Positions 23,087 to 31,538 are shown, counted from the first letter of the stretch. The stretch is 64,000 bases of DNA from CADEEN01 sp963740395 (GCA_963740395.1 CAVUEP010000022.1:1-64000), one strand, 5' to 3'. Numbers and translations are program-made. The notes: generated by a model from the sequence alone, not told the origin.

Positions 23087-24337
23087 CTATTTCAGCAAGG
23101 CCGCAGCGCGCTTCCAGTCGGTCTGCTCGGTGACGGCAATGGCCACGCGCATCGTGATCTCCTGCTTCATCGGCTCGGTGATCTCGTCGCGCGTGAAGCC
23201 GCGCATGGCCAGCAGTTGCAGCGTGCCGGCTGGCAACTTCGGGTCGAAGTAGTTTGGATTGAATGCCATCAAGGGCACGGCGCCTGGCGTGCCGGCGCTC
23301 ACCATCACGCGCATCAAGGGTTGCATCAAGGTGTTGTCGGGGTCGTTCTTCACATGGGCCGGCGCGGCGCGCTGGGCCGCGTTCAGTGCCGCGAACTGCG
23401 CTTCGATGGCTGCCAGCGTCGCACCGGCGGCCTGCACGATCGGCGAGCTTGCGGTGCTCTGCCCGGCGAGGGCGCGGATCTGACGTTCCTGCTCCTGGTC
23501 GTCGGCCTCGGCCTTGCGCCGCACCGCGTCGCGTCGCGCCGGGTTCTTCTCGCGCGCCACGGCCTCGTCGATCGCCTGGCGACGCAGGTTCTTCATTTCC
23601 GCCGAGTTGAAATGCGCCAGCATCTCGTTCGTGGCATCACTGGTCTTGCCAACCTCGCCGATCTGCCCGCGCAGCCAGGCCATCGCCGCCTTGTATGCAC
23701 GCTCCTGGCTGACCGGCACGAACACGGGCGGCTTGTTCGCCGGCGTCACGAACAAGTAGCCGCCGAGCACCGGAAAGCCGGCGATGTGGCGCTTGGGCGG
23801 TGGCAGCATGAAGAAGCGCGTGGGCCCCTCTCCGGTCCAGGGCAGGGTCTCCAGGCCCTCGCCGTAGCCCGCCGAGGTCGGCGGGAACCAGTTGAAGAAC
23901 AGCGCCAGCCCGCCGGGGCGGTTGCCGACATCTCCCGGCTTGACCCGATAGGCTGTGTCGGGCCCCTTGGCCTGCGGGTTGGGCTCGACGGCGCGCGGCC
24001 ACCAGGGGTTGAGCGTGAGGCGCCCGGAAGGCACCGGCCGCGCGCTCGCGTCCACGCCGAAGTAGATCTGCGGGTAGAAGCCGCCGAGGTCGCGCAGCGC
24101 CGGGCTCTCGCGGATCACCTGGGCGAGCGCACGCAGCGACGGCTCGAAGACCCGTTGCGCGGGCTTGGGCGGGCCGTTGAACGAGCTCAACCACAGATCG
24201 TCCCAGCCGACCCACGCACCTTGAGGCGCCCCCGGCTCGGCGGGTGATCCGGAGATCAACGGCCGGTCGTCGGCCAGCACCGGCAGGCACAGGCAGGCGA
24301 TGACCAGCCCCGCGAGGCAGCGCTTCGTCGCCCTCAT
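23087..24337 (-). CDS. Exported protein of unknown function (last gene of the secreted-protein operon)
   Basis: A 416-aa protein whose ATG (24337) overlaps the upstream stop as ATGA, so it is translationally coupled. The signal peptide is MRATKRCLAGLVIACLCLPV followed by LADD. The mature part has aromatic, Pro-rich segments (GWDDLWLSSFNGPPKPAQ, NPWWPRAVEPN, LALFFNWFPPT) and a charged helical stretch near residues 260-310 (EKNPARRDAVRRKAEADDQE). I do not recognise a family. No cysteine follows the signal peptide, so it is probably soluble in the periplasm or secreted. Confidence 0.6.
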   Translation of the reverse strand: MRATKRCLAGLVIACLCLPVLADDRPLISGSPAEPGAPQGAWVGWDDLWLSSFNGPPKPAQRVFEPSLRALAQVIRESPALRDLGGFYPQIYFGVDASARPVPSGRLTLNPWWPRAVEPNPQAKGPDTAYRVKPGDVGNRPGGLALFFNWFPPTSAGYGEGLETLPWTGEGPTRFFMLPPPKRHIAGFPVLGGYLFVTPANKPPVFVPVSQERAYKAAMAWLRGQIGEVGKTSDATNEMLAHFNSAEMKNLRRQAIDEAVAREKNPARRDAVRRKAEADDQEQERQIRALAGQSTASSPIVQAAGATLAAIEAQFAALNAAQRAAPAHVKNDPDNTLMQPLMRVMVSAGTPGAVPLMAFNPNYFDPKLPAGTLQLLAMRGFTRDEITEPMKQEITMRVAIAVTEQTDWKRAAALLK

Positions 24338-25335
24338 TCGACCGCCTTGAAGGACCAGCCTTCCTGGATGTGATTGAGGTTCGCGTCGCACTTGGCGCTG
24401 CGAACCTGATTGAGCTGCAGGGGGTCGACACTGCGGGGCATCGTGTCGCTCCGGCTGCACAGGTCACCGGAATGGATGCCTTCGCCGCTCGGCGAGATGC
24501 CGTCCTCGTCCCACTTGAGTTTCTTGTCCAGATCCGGGCGCTGGCACTTGCGCTGCCGGGTCTCGTCGCTGTTCAGGCTGAGCCGGAACTCGTACTGGCC
24601 GTTCGCGTACACCTTGAGCTGGCCCTCGACCGGCACGTTGGTGAACGAGACAGGCGCACCGCAGCCCTTGCGCGTATTGGTGAACGCGGCCTTGCCCACG
24701 CCCACGTATTCGCGCGACTTGCTGTCTTCGTCCACCTCGTCGAGCGTCCACCGCATCGTGCCCGCAATGGACGTTTTGAAGTCCTCCCGGACCTGAACGC
24801 TCTGCTGGCTGAACGTGCCCTCGTAGACCTTCACCGCTTCCAGGATCGTGATGCGCGCCTGCAGGATCGTCTTGTTTCGACCTGCCGAGTACGTGATCGT
24901 TGCCGCCACCGTGGCCTTGTTGGGCCTGGGCTTGCCGGCCGGCGCATGGTAGGTGGCGCCCTTGAGGTCGCCACTGACTCGGCCAGGCCCGTCGATCACC
25001 TGCCACTTCACGTCCTTTTGCACGATGAATCTTCCAAGCGTATCGCCGGAGCGTTCTTCACCGTCGCACTCCAGGCGGTCGGATGGCAGAGGCGCCAACG
25101 GATCCTCGAACCGTTCGGTCCCAGTCGCGCCACGCGTCGAACCCTTGAGTGTTTCGCCGGCCTTGCCGACGATGACCCGCAGGCAATGAACCAGTTCGAG
25201 CTTGACGCTGCCTCCTGGCTTGGTGACGGCCGAAAGCGGTCTCAGATGCAGGCCGTCCGCCATGGGTTGTGCAGCCAACGGCGCGGCAGCGAACACGATG
25301 CCAAGGGCAAGAATGCTTCGGAGCATGAGTTTCAC
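24334..25335 (-). CDS. Exported protein of unknown function
   Basis: A 333-aa protein, starting at GTG 25335 (MKLMLRSILALGIVFAAAPL) or at the internal ATG three codons later. A typical signal peptide ends at ...LAAQ. The mature protein is rich in beta-strand-like segments: PLSAVTKPGGSVKLELVHCL, WQVIDGPGRVSGDLKGATYH, ATVAATITYSAGRNKTILQA. The middle portion reads like a bacterial Ig-like fold of the type in which a text such as 'PGRVSGD..ATYHAPA' recurs in cell-surface proteins. Seven or so cysteines suggest disulfides. Fourth-position overlap (ATGA) with the next gene shows co-expression. Function not assignable. Confidence 0.58.
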   Translation of the reverse strand: MKLMLRSILALGIVFAAAPLAAQPMADGLHLRPLSAVTKPGGSVKLELVHCLRVIVGKAGETLKGSTRGATGTERFEDPLAPLPSDRLECDGEERSGDTLGRFIVQKDVKWQVIDGPGRVSGDLKGATYHAPAGKPRPNKATVAATITYSAGRNKTILQARITILEAVKVYEGTFSQQSVQVREDFKTSIAGTMRWTLDEVDEDSKSREYVGVGKAAFTNTRKGCGAPVSFTNVPVEGQLKVYANGQYEFRLSLNSDETRQRKCQRPDLDKKLKWDEDGISPSGEGIHSGDLCSRSDTMPRSVDPLQLNQVRSAKCDANLNHIQEGWSFKAVE

Positions 25336-25361
25336 GTGGAGTCCTTCATGACGTTCGACCG

Positions 25362-26639
25362 TCAGTCGCGCGCCAAGACGCGCCCATTGATCACCAGCCG
25401 CTGCGGCCGCGGGCCCGATTCGCCTGCCGGCACATAGGCGTTGACCTGCCAGACGCGGCCGTCGTTGCTGCGCAGCGTCAGCGTGAACTGGTCGAATGAA
25501 TAGCTGCCGCTGCTGGCCGCCATCGCGCGGCCGAACTGCGCATCACTCCATCGCCCGAGCATGGCATTGCCGTCGGGCACGATCAGGTTCGCGGCTGAGC
25601 CCACCATGCGCAGGAAGTCGCCCTGGTCGACGTAGCTGCCGTCGGCGCGCAGCGTGAGCCGCGGCGCTGCGGCGTCACGGTAGTCAGCGCGCGCGAAGCT
25701 CGCGTCCAGGCGCGTGCCACTGTGCGGCGCCAGCTTGGCCCAGGGCCGGCCGCGGTCGGACCGCAGGCCCTGACCGTCGATCGTGTAGGTGGCCGAGTAG
25801 CCACCGCGCTGGATCTGGATCTGGTTTCCTTGGCGCTGCCAGCGGCCCCACAGATTTGGTTGCTGTTGACGATCCCAGGCCAGGTCGGACAACAGCCCGC
25901 GCTGCGGCAGGCGCCGACGCAAGCTGCCGTCCGGGAAGAGCACATCGACCTCCATCGCGTCGCCGATCTGCGAGGCGACCTGATGGCCCATGCCGGCCCC
26001 GGCGCTGACGCCGCGGTCCACACCGACGTAGACGCCCGACACCCCTTGGCCAAAGCCCGGCGGCAAGCCGGCCGCGGACACCGCGGTACCTGGAGTCGAT
26101 GCGGCCGCGACAGCCTTTGGCTTGCCAATGTCCTGCACGCTCTCGATCGCGGTCGTGATCGCCGCCTTGTAGCGGTTGTAGGTGGTGTCGCTGTCGGCCA
26201 GCGCCCACAGGCGCACGCGCTGGCCGCCCTTGAGCGCCACGACCGTGTGGCCGATCAGCCGCGCGCCGTTGAGCGTGGCCACGCCCACGCCCTGGCGGTA
26301 GATCCAGCCGCCCGCCGCCTGCTCGCTCGGCACGCCGATCGGCTGCCAGGGCCCGAGGTCGCGCAGCGCCTGCTCGTAGGCCTCGCTCGCGCTGGCCTTG
26401 GACGTCTTGGGCGGCTCGACCATCAGCAGCAGCGACTCGCCCTCGGCCAAGTCGGGCGGCATCAGCGAGACGACGCCGCCCTCGACATGGCGAGACCAGG
26501 TCGATGGCACGTCCAGCCAAGGTACGGCTGTCGGCGCCGCGACGACCGTACTCGCCAGCAGCAGCCCAAAGGCCCCGGCCCATTGGCGCAGTCGGCGGGC
26601 CAGCGAGGGTCGCCCGCCCTCGCGCAGAGCCAGCATCAT
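25362..26639 (-). CDS. Exported protein of unknown function with beta-rich C-terminus
   Basis: A 425-aa protein from ATG 26639, which overlaps the previous stop (ATGA) and has GGGGAG 6-12 nt upstream. Signal peptide: AGAFGLLLASTVVAAPTAVP. The first 170 residues (LDVPSTWSRHVEGGVVSLMP to AAITTAIESVQDIG) resemble a small alpha/beta domain that often handles membrane or envelope stress; this resemblance is weak. A Gly/Ala-rich linker follows, then a lipocalin-like region with repeated WGRW and LGRWSDAQFGRA, and an antiparallel pattern ending SYSFDQFTLTLRSNDGRVW. No catalytic motif recognised. Confidence 0.58.
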   Translation of the reverse strand: MMLALREGGRPSLARRLRQWAGAFGLLLASTVVAAPTAVPWLDVPSTWSRHVEGGVVSLMPPDLAEGESLLLMVEPPKTSKASASEAYEQALRDLGPWQPIGVPSEQAAGGWIYRQGVGVATLNGARLIGHTVVALKGGQRVRLWALADSDTTYNRYKAAITTAIESVQDIGKPKAVAAASTPGTAVSAAGLPPGFGQGVSGVYVGVDRGVSAGAGMGHQVASQIGDAMEVDVLFPDGSLRRRLPQRGLLSDLAWDRQQQPNLWGRWQRQGNQIQIQRGGYSATYTIDGQGLRSDRGRPWAKLAPHSGTRLDASFARADYRDAAAPRLTLRADGSYVDQGDFLRMVGSAANLIVPDGNAMLGRWSDAQFGRAMAASSGSYSFDQFTLTLRSNDGRVWQVNAYVPAGESGPRPQRLVINGRVLARD

Positions 26640-27088
26640 GGAATGCTCCCCGTCACCAGTTCGACGCGGGGCTTGGAGGGGTCGATGCCGCCTTCGGCCG
26701 GGTTGACCGGCACGGACTGCAGTTGACCAAACCCGGACGGGTGTGTGCTCAGCCGGCAGCGATAGGTCCGGGCGTCGTACGGGTTCGCCGTGGCGGGCAG
26801 CCGCACGGGCACCTCGGCGACCGCCTGCATGGGCCGGCCGGTCTGGGCATCGATGTTCACCCTGACCAGGCCTTGCCCCAGGCCGGTGTTCTGAGCGGAA
26901 TGAACCAGGCAGTGGACCTCCACGGCCGGCAGGGCGGCCGTCATCTGCGTGATGTCCAGCGGTACGCGAAACACGAAATGCGGCGGCGGCGACGCCGTTT
27001 GGGCCGCGACGCGGGCCGGCAGCAAGACGGCGGCGAGGGCGGCGAGCGCGGCGCCCATGGCGGCGCAAGCACTGAAGCGGGTTCTCAT
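26636..27088 (-). CDS. Short exported protein, copy A of a duplicated family
   Basis: A 150-aa protein starting at ATG 27088, with AGGACGG as ribosome site (the upstream in-frame start at 27193 is inside the preceding gap and lacks a signal peptide). Signal peptide MRTRFSACAAMGAALAALAA then RVAAQ. The mature part begins PHFVFRVPLDITQMTAALPA and has two cysteines, in VEVHCLVH and TYRCRL, probably one disulfide. It is clearly paralogous to the gene at 28273-28752 (PHFTLRVPLEMTNL, VLVICNIM, YTCEMQ). Family and function unknown. Confidence 0.62.
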   Translation of the reverse strand: MRTRFSACAAMGAALAALAAVLLPARVAAQTASPPPHFVFRVPLDITQMTAALPAVEVHCLVHSAQNTGLGQGLVRVNIDAQTGRPMQAVAEVPVRLPATANPYDARTYRCRLSTHPSGFGQLQSVPVNPAEGGIDPSKPRVELVTGSIP

Positions 27089-27203
27089 GGTGATCCGTCC
27101 TTTCGGTTTCGAGATCGAGATGGGGTGGCGACCCGTTGTCCGGCGCCAGACTGGCGCGCCGGGCCGGCGATCGATGAGCAAGACCGTCTTCATGCCGCGG
27201 CTC

Positions 27204-28209
27204 CTAGGGTCGAAGCCCGTGCAGTTGCAGCGCCGGCGTGTCGACCGTCACGGGGCCGAAACGCCGGCCGGTCATCGCGAGCGCCGGGGTGTCGACGGTC
27301 TTCACCTCGAACCGGCGCCCCGACAGCGCAAGCGCAGCGGTCTCGATGGTCCGGGTCTCGAAGCGTCGACCGGTCAGCGCCAGCGCAGCGGTTTCGACAG
27401 TCCGGGTCTCGAAGCGCCTACCGGTGAGCACGAGCGGCGCGGTGTCGACGACCCTGGTCACGACCGCAGCCTCGGCAGGTTTGTCGCCCACCGTGAACCG
27501 CCCCGCCAGCACCGGCTGCAACTGCCCCGGCAGGAACACCAGCACCCGCACCACGGCGCCCATCGCGCCGCCGGCGCCGTTGGGCATCTCGATCTCGATC
27601 TCGTCGCTGCCCAAGCGCTGGCGCAGCGTCGCGTTCGTCGATCCCGCGGGCGACTGCGCATCGTCGTCGTTCGGGTACCAGATCACGCGGGTCTGCTCGG
27701 CCTTGCCGAAGCCCGGCCCCTTGACGATGCACGCGGCTGTGCCACGGCCCGGCGACGGGCGTCAGCGTGCCCACGACCTGGCTCGGGGGTCGTGCGTCGC
27801 GCACCGGCTTGCCTTCGAGTCCGGCCGCGCGGGCGCCCGCCACCCCGGTGCAGCGGTACTGCGCGTCGATCCAGGTCTCGGTGCCCTGCTGATGGCGTTT
27901 CTCCTGCACCTTCTCGGCCGGCTCGCACCCCGCCGGGCAGGGGTTGGTCTTGGGGTCTATCGGCTTGAACCAGCCGGTCCAGAAGGTGCCGCAGTTGACG
28001 GCGGGTGCCGGCCTCAGAGCCGCGCCCGGCGCGGTCGCTGGCTTCAGGGGAGTCGCCGGTGCGCGTTCGGGCTGGATCGTCGGTAACTTGCCGGGTGGTA
28101 GCGGGAAACGGTCGGGAAGGGCCTGCGCCGCGACGCCAAGGGCGAACGCCAGACCACAGGGTGCGGCGATCACGCGCGCGCGCAACCCGGAGCAGGTTGC
28201 GCGCGCCAT
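27204..28209 (-). CDS. Exported Cys-rich/TIG-like protein with C-terminal 17-residue repeats, copy A (one frameshift near 27729)
   Basis: About 334 aa from ATG 28209. A signal peptide ends near VAAQALPD; a Pro-rich linker follows, then a Cys-containing block (NCGTFWTGWFKPIDPKTNPC, then PAGCEP and AQYRC), then an IPT/TIG-like domain (WHSRV..VKGPGFGKAEQTRVIW). The tail consists of five 17-residue repeats with core TVxTxALxLTGRRF. The frame breaks at 27729: the second copy of this gene has CGCGTGATCG where this one has CGCGTGCATCG, one inserted base. Removing it gives exactly 335 codons. Function unknown; beta-rich and probably surface exposed. Confidence 0.66.
27210..27455 (-). repeat. Five 51-bp coding repeats (17 aa) in copy A
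   Basis: The units read VDTAPLVLTGRRFETRT, VETAALALTGRRFETRT, IETAALALSGRRFEVKT, VDTPALAMTGRRFGPVT and a last partial VDTPALQLHGLRP. The two middle units are nearly identical at DNA level. Alternating Thr/hydrophobic residues suggest one beta-strand per repeat. Confidence 0.85.
27801..28005 (-). repeat. 205-bp block identical to 29417-29621 (copy A)
   Basis: This stretch, coding for the Cys-containing region of the copy A protein, is base-for-base the same as 29417-29621 as far as I can align by eye. Flanking coding sequence is only similar. This indicates recent duplication or gene conversion. Confidence 0.88.
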
Positions 28210-28272
28210 CAGCGGATCCACGGCGTGCTCACGAATGTTCGACCCAAGGGCATGTCGGTGGCGGGTGCCGCG

Positions 28273-28752
28273 CTAGGGCTTGAGCGTGCCGGGGAATCTA
28301 GTCCGGAAAGGCTGGCTGCCCTTGGCGCCCCAAGGTGAAGGTGACCCGCTGCCACTCGTCGACGGCACAAAGAGTTTGGTACCGGGTCGGTCGAGCTCCA
28401 GCTGCATCTCGCACGTGTAGTCCGTGTACGCCCTCGGATCCACCCCACTAGGCGCATCGAAGGCCATGACCGCCGCCGACTGCCTCGGCAACCCCGTCTG
28501 CCGGTCGACCCCAACCAACTGATGCCGAGCCACCCTCGGCGCCCCCTGGGGCGCATAGAGCCCCACGGGCCCCATGATGTTGCATATGACGAGGACACCG
28601 GTGACCTGCTCATGCAGGTTCGTCATCTCGAGCGGTACGCGCAGCGTGAAGTGCGGTACAGGGCCGGCTGGCGTTGTCGCACTCGCACCCTGACCGACCA
28701 GCAACGCCAGGCCGGACCACAGGCACAAGCCGAACTTGTTCATCGTCTTCAT
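28273..28752 (-). CDS. Short exported protein, copy B of a duplicated family
   Basis: A 159-aa protein from ATG 28752 (ribosome site GGAG). Signal peptide MKTMNKFGLCLWSGLALLVG then QGASA. The mature part PHFTLRVPLEMTNLHEQVTG aligns with copy A at 26636-27088, as do the two cysteine segments (VLVICNIM, YTDYTCEMQ). The C-terminus diverges (TSGSGSPSPWGAKGSQPF). It follows the long copy B gene in the same way copy A short follows copy A long, so a two-gene unit was duplicated. Confidence 0.62.
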   Translation of the reverse strand: MKTMNKFGLCLWSGLALLVGQGASATTPAGPVPHFTLRVPLEMTNLHEQVTGVLVICNIMGPVGLYAPQGAPRVARHQLVGVDRQTGLPRQSAAVMAFDAPSGVDPRAYTDYTCEMQLELDRPGTKLFVPSTSGSGSPSPWGAKGSQPFRTRFPGTLKP

Positions 28753-28832
28753 CGGGTGTCTCCGGAAAAAGGCAATCCGTGTCAATCGCACCGCATCACA
28801 CACGGGCTCACGGCGGCTCGGGCGCAAAGAGG

Positions 28833-29789
28833 TCATCTGGAACCCGCCGGCATGGACGCAGCGACTTCGGGCGGGCGCACTCCGGTCATCTGCATCGCCG
28901 GTGTCGTGACGGTCATGGGCACGAAGGCGGGCAGCCGCACCCCGGTCATCTGCATGGCCGGTGTCGTCACGGTCATCGACACGAAGGCGGGCAGTCGAAC
29001 GCCGGTCATCTGCATCGCCGGTGTCGTGACGGTCATGGGCACAAAGGGCGAAGACGGGCTCGACTGGCGTTCGCTCACCGCGTCGGCGCCGGCCTTGCCG
29101 GCCTGGATCGTGAACCGCCCCGCCAGTACCGGCTGCAGTTGCTGCGGCATGAACACCAGCACGCGCACGACCGCACCCATCGCGCCGCCAGCGCCGTTCG
29201 GCATCTCGATCTCGATCTTGTCGTCGCCCAGGCGCTGGCGCAGCGTCGCGTTCGTCGAGCCCGCAGGCGGCTGCGCATCGTCGTCATTCGGGTACCAGAT
29301 CACGCGGGTCTGCTCGGCCTTGCCGAAGCCCGGCCCCGTAACGATCACGCGGCTGTGCCATGGCCCGGCGGCGGGCGTCAGCGTGCCGACGACCTGGCTC
29401 GGGGGTCGTGCATCACGCACCGGCTTGCCTTCGAGTCCGGCCGCGCGGGCGCCCGCCACCCCGGTGCAGCGGTACTGCGCGTCGATCCAGGTCTCGGTGC
29501 CCTGCTGATGGCGTTTCTCCTGCACCTTCTCGGCCGGCTCGCACCCCGCCGGGCAGGGGTTGGTCTTGGGGTCTATCGGCTTGAACCAGCCGGTCCAGAA
29601 GGTGCCGCAGTTGACGGCGGGCGGCGGCCTCAGGGCAGCGCCCGGCGCGGGCGCCGGCTGAACCAGCGGCGGCAATGCCGGCGGCGGGGGCAGTCGCACG
29701 CCAGGCGCCTGTGCCGCGGCAGCCAGGCAGAGCGTCAGCCCCAGCACGCCCGCAACGGCATGGGTGGCGTGACCAACAATGATCTTCAT
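28833..29789 (-). CDS. Exported Cys-rich/TIG-like protein with C-terminal 20-residue repeats, copy B
   Basis: An intact 318-aa protein from ATG 29789. Signal peptide region ATHAVAGVLGLTLCLAAAAQ, Pro-rich linker, the block NCGTFWTGWFKPIDPKTNPC identical to copy A, then the TIG-like domain with WHSRVIVTGPGFGKAEQTRV and EIEMPNGAGGAMGAVVRVLV. The tail has three 20-residue repeats TVTTPAMQMTGVRLPAFVSM. TIG domains are beta-sandwich modules of cell-surface and secreted proteins; here there is one, flanked by unknown segments. The function is not known. It serves as the reference that shows the frameshift in copy A. Confidence 0.68.
   Translation of the reverse strand: MKIIVGHATHAVAGVLGLTLCLAAAAQAPGVRLPPPPALPPLVQPAPAPGAALRPPPAVNCGTFWTGWFKPIDPKTNPCPAGCEPAEKVQEKRHQQGTETWIDAQYRCTGVAGARAAGLEGKPVRDARPPSQVVGTLTPAAGPWHSRVIVTGPGFGKAEQTRVIWYPNDDDAQPPAGSTNATLRQRLGDDKIEIEMPNGAGGAMGAVVRVLVFMPQQLQPVLAGRFTIQAGKAGADAVSERQSSPSSPFVPMTVTTPAMQMTGVRLPAFVSMTVTTPAMQMTGVRLPAFVPMTVTTPAMQMTGVRPPEVAASMPAGSR
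28882..29048 (-). repeat. Three 60-bp coding repeats (20 aa) in copy B
   Basis: CCGGTCATCTGCAT recurs at 28882, 28942 and 29002, a 60-bp period, with only a few differences between units. They code for TVTTPAMQMTGVRLPAFVxM. The core TVxTxAxxMTGxR is the same as in copy A, but the period differs (60 against 51 bp). Confidence 0.88.
29417..29621 (-). repeat. 205-bp block identical to 27801-28005 (copy B)
   Basis: Partner of the block at 27801-28005, at an offset of 1,616 bp, in the same orientation. It codes for the Cys-containing region of the copy B protein. Confidence 0.88.
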
Positions 29790-29820
29790 CGCGCGACGCG
29801 TTTGTGCAAGCGCGCCGCGC

Positions 29821-30726
29821 TCACATCTTCAATTCTTTTTCGAGGTCGTCGGCGCCCTTCTTGAAGTCCTTCTGGCGCTTGCCCTCGGCCTTCTCGCGCG
29901 ACTTCTCCATCGCCTCGATCTTGGCGTCGTCGCCCGACAGCGCGTAGAACTGCTCGGCGATGCGGTGCTCGCCGCGCTTGGCGGCCGCGTCGCCATGGCG
30001 GCGCGCGATCGGCTTGATCGACTCGCCCTTGGCGCGGTCGTCGGCGAAGCCGTAGTAATTGACGGCCCATTCGAGCGCCTTGGGTGTCGTGCCCTTGGCC
30101 GTCGCATCGCCGCGTTGCAGGGCCCGGTCTGTCGCGCGCTTCTCGGCCGCCGCGCCCACCAAGCGCAGGAAGCTGCGCGCGGCTTCGAGGTCGGGCAGCG
30201 AGGACTGCCGTCCGCCGGCAAAGGTCTTCTCTTCGGCCTGCAGCCACTGATTGCCTGTCGCGTCAGCCAGACCGCGCACCTCGGCCTGCGCGCCGGTGTT
30301 GCGGCGTTGATCGAAGTAGTACAAGGCCTTGCCCAGCGATTCGGCCTTGGCCTTGTGGGCGTGGGCGTACTTGAGCATGGTGCGGTCGGCGTCGGCCAGG
30401 TGCTCGCCGCGGAAGTAGTAGCCGTTCGCCTGCTCGAATTGCCCGGCCTTCTCGGCCTGCTCGCCCAGCGTGCGCGTGACGCGAGCCCAGGCCGCCTTGA
30501 CACTCTGATGCGCGGCGCTGCGCAGGCACTCGTTCTGCCGCACCGCGCCCAAGGCCGTCATCGCTTCGGCCGCCTTGCCGCCGCGCTCGAGCGCCTCGGC
30601 CTGTTGCGCGTCGCGTTCGGTCTTGCTGTAGTCGGCAGCGGTGCAGGTCGAGTCCGCCCATGCAGTGAGGGGCAGCGCGAAACCCAGCGAGATTGCCAGG
30701 GCGATGTGGCGTGCTTTGCTGTGCAT
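29821..30726 (-). CDS. Exported helical protein of unknown function
   Basis: A 301-aa protein from ATG 30726. The ribosome site AGGAG overlaps the stop of the previous gene (30736), so the two are coupled. Signal peptide HIALAISLGFALPLTAWADS. The mature protein is almost wholly alpha-helical, with TPR-like units such as QAEALERGGKAAEAMTALGA, AEKAGQFEQANGYYFRGEHL and KALYYFDQRRNTGAQAEVRG. It ends in a Lys/Glu-rich helix (KAEGKRQKDFKKGADDLEKE). It probably acts as a periplasmic scaffold, but this rests on predicted structure only. Confidence 0.6.
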   Translation of the reverse strand: MHSKARHIALAISLGFALPLTAWADSTCTAADYSKTERDAQQAEALERGGKAAEAMTALGAVRQNECLRSAAHQSVKAAWARVTRTLGEQAEKAGQFEQANGYYFRGEHLADADRTMLKYAHAHKAKAESLGKALYYFDQRRNTGAQAEVRGLADATGNQWLQAEEKTFAGGRQSSLPDLEAARSFLRLVGAAAEKRATDRALQRGDATAKGTTPKALEWAVNYYGFADDRAKGESIKPIARRHGDAAAKRGEHRIAEQFYALSGDDAKIEAMEKSREKAEGKRQKDFKKGADDLEKELKM

Positions 30727-30735
30727 CGCCGGCTC

Positions 30736-31470
30736 CTAGCGCAGGACCTTCAGCGCATCCTTGATGCCGAAGCCTTCCTTCTTTTCCTTGGCGTCCTTGC
30801 CCTTGGCCGGCTTGTCGTCATCGTCTTCGTCCTTGCCGCCACCCATCATCATCTTGCCCATCCCGGCCAGGCCGCTCATCTTTTCGTAGCCGGCGGGGAT
30901 CTCGAAGAGCTTGGGATCCTGCTTGCCAACGCGCAGGTTGGTCAGCTCCATCTTGATGCGCTCCTTCGAGCCTTTGTCGATCGACAGCATGTCCATCTTG
31001 ACCATGACGTCGTCGCGCGTCATCCACCAGAAGCCGCCGAGCTTGGCGCCGTTGGGCTTGCGCTCCTTCATGATGATCTTGCTCTTGGTCGTGCGCACGC
31101 CGTTCAGCGTCTCTTCGCCGGCCGGCGTCTGCTCGATGTCGTACTGGCTCAGGTCGTCCTTGCGCGCCTTGTCCTTGCCCGGCGCCATTTCCATGTACAA
31201 CTTTTCGCTCGGGATCAGGTTCCACGTCAGCTTCTTGTCGGGCCGCGCGATCAGGATGACCTTCTCGCCGCCTTCGTCGAGCTCGCGCCGCTCCAGGCCA
31301 GCACTGTGGAAGATCTTGCCGATCTGCTTGCCCTCGGCCGTCTCCATCTGCCAGTCGGCGGCAAAGTCGACCTTGGGTTGCTGCGCCACGGCGGCACCGC
31401 TCCCAAGCAGGGCGGCCAGTCCGAGGCCAAGAAGCGGGCCCAGTGCGGATCGATTGAGGCTGAAGGTCAT
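30736..31470 (-). CDS. Exported DUF4412-like protein (LolA-like fold likely), first gene of the secreted-protein operon
   Basis: A 244-aa protein from ATG 31470 with GGGAG as ribosome site. Signal peptide ALGPLLGLGLAALLGSGAAV then AQQ. The mature sequence KVDFAADWQMETAEGKQIGK, KLYMEMAPGKDKARKDDLSQ and LRVGKQDPKLFEIPAGYEKM matches the pattern of the DUF4412 group, in which FxIPxGYxK is typical, related to the LolA/LppX lipid-binding fold. The C-terminal 40 residues are Asp/Lys-rich. It is the promoter-proximal gene of the nine-gene operon and is preceded by TCACG direct repeats. Confidence 0.62.
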   Translation of the reverse strand: MTFSLNRSALGPLLGLGLAALLGSGAAVAQQPKVDFAADWQMETAEGKQIGKIFHSAGLERRELDEGGEKVILIARPDKKLTWNLIPSEKLYMEMAPGKDKARKDDLSQYDIEQTPAGEETLNGVRTTKSKIIMKERKPNGAKLGGFWWMTRDDVMVKMDMLSIDKGSKERIKMELTNLRVGKQDPKLFEIPAGYEKMSGLAGMGKMMMGGGKDEDDDDKPAKGKDAKEKKEGFGIKDALKVLR

Positions 31471-31538
31471 CGTCACTCCCGTGATGGCTGAGGTGTCGTG
31501 GGTCGCCGGACGCGGCCCGCGCGAAGGCGGTCGCCGTG

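Noticed and set aside
28882..29048. CRISPR array
   Set aside because: The 60-bp units are contiguous and in frame, with no spacers; they encode a protein repeat.
24334..31470. Type VI or type II secretion locus
   Set aside because: No ATPase, sheath, secretin or pseudopilin genes; only exported proteins of unknown type.
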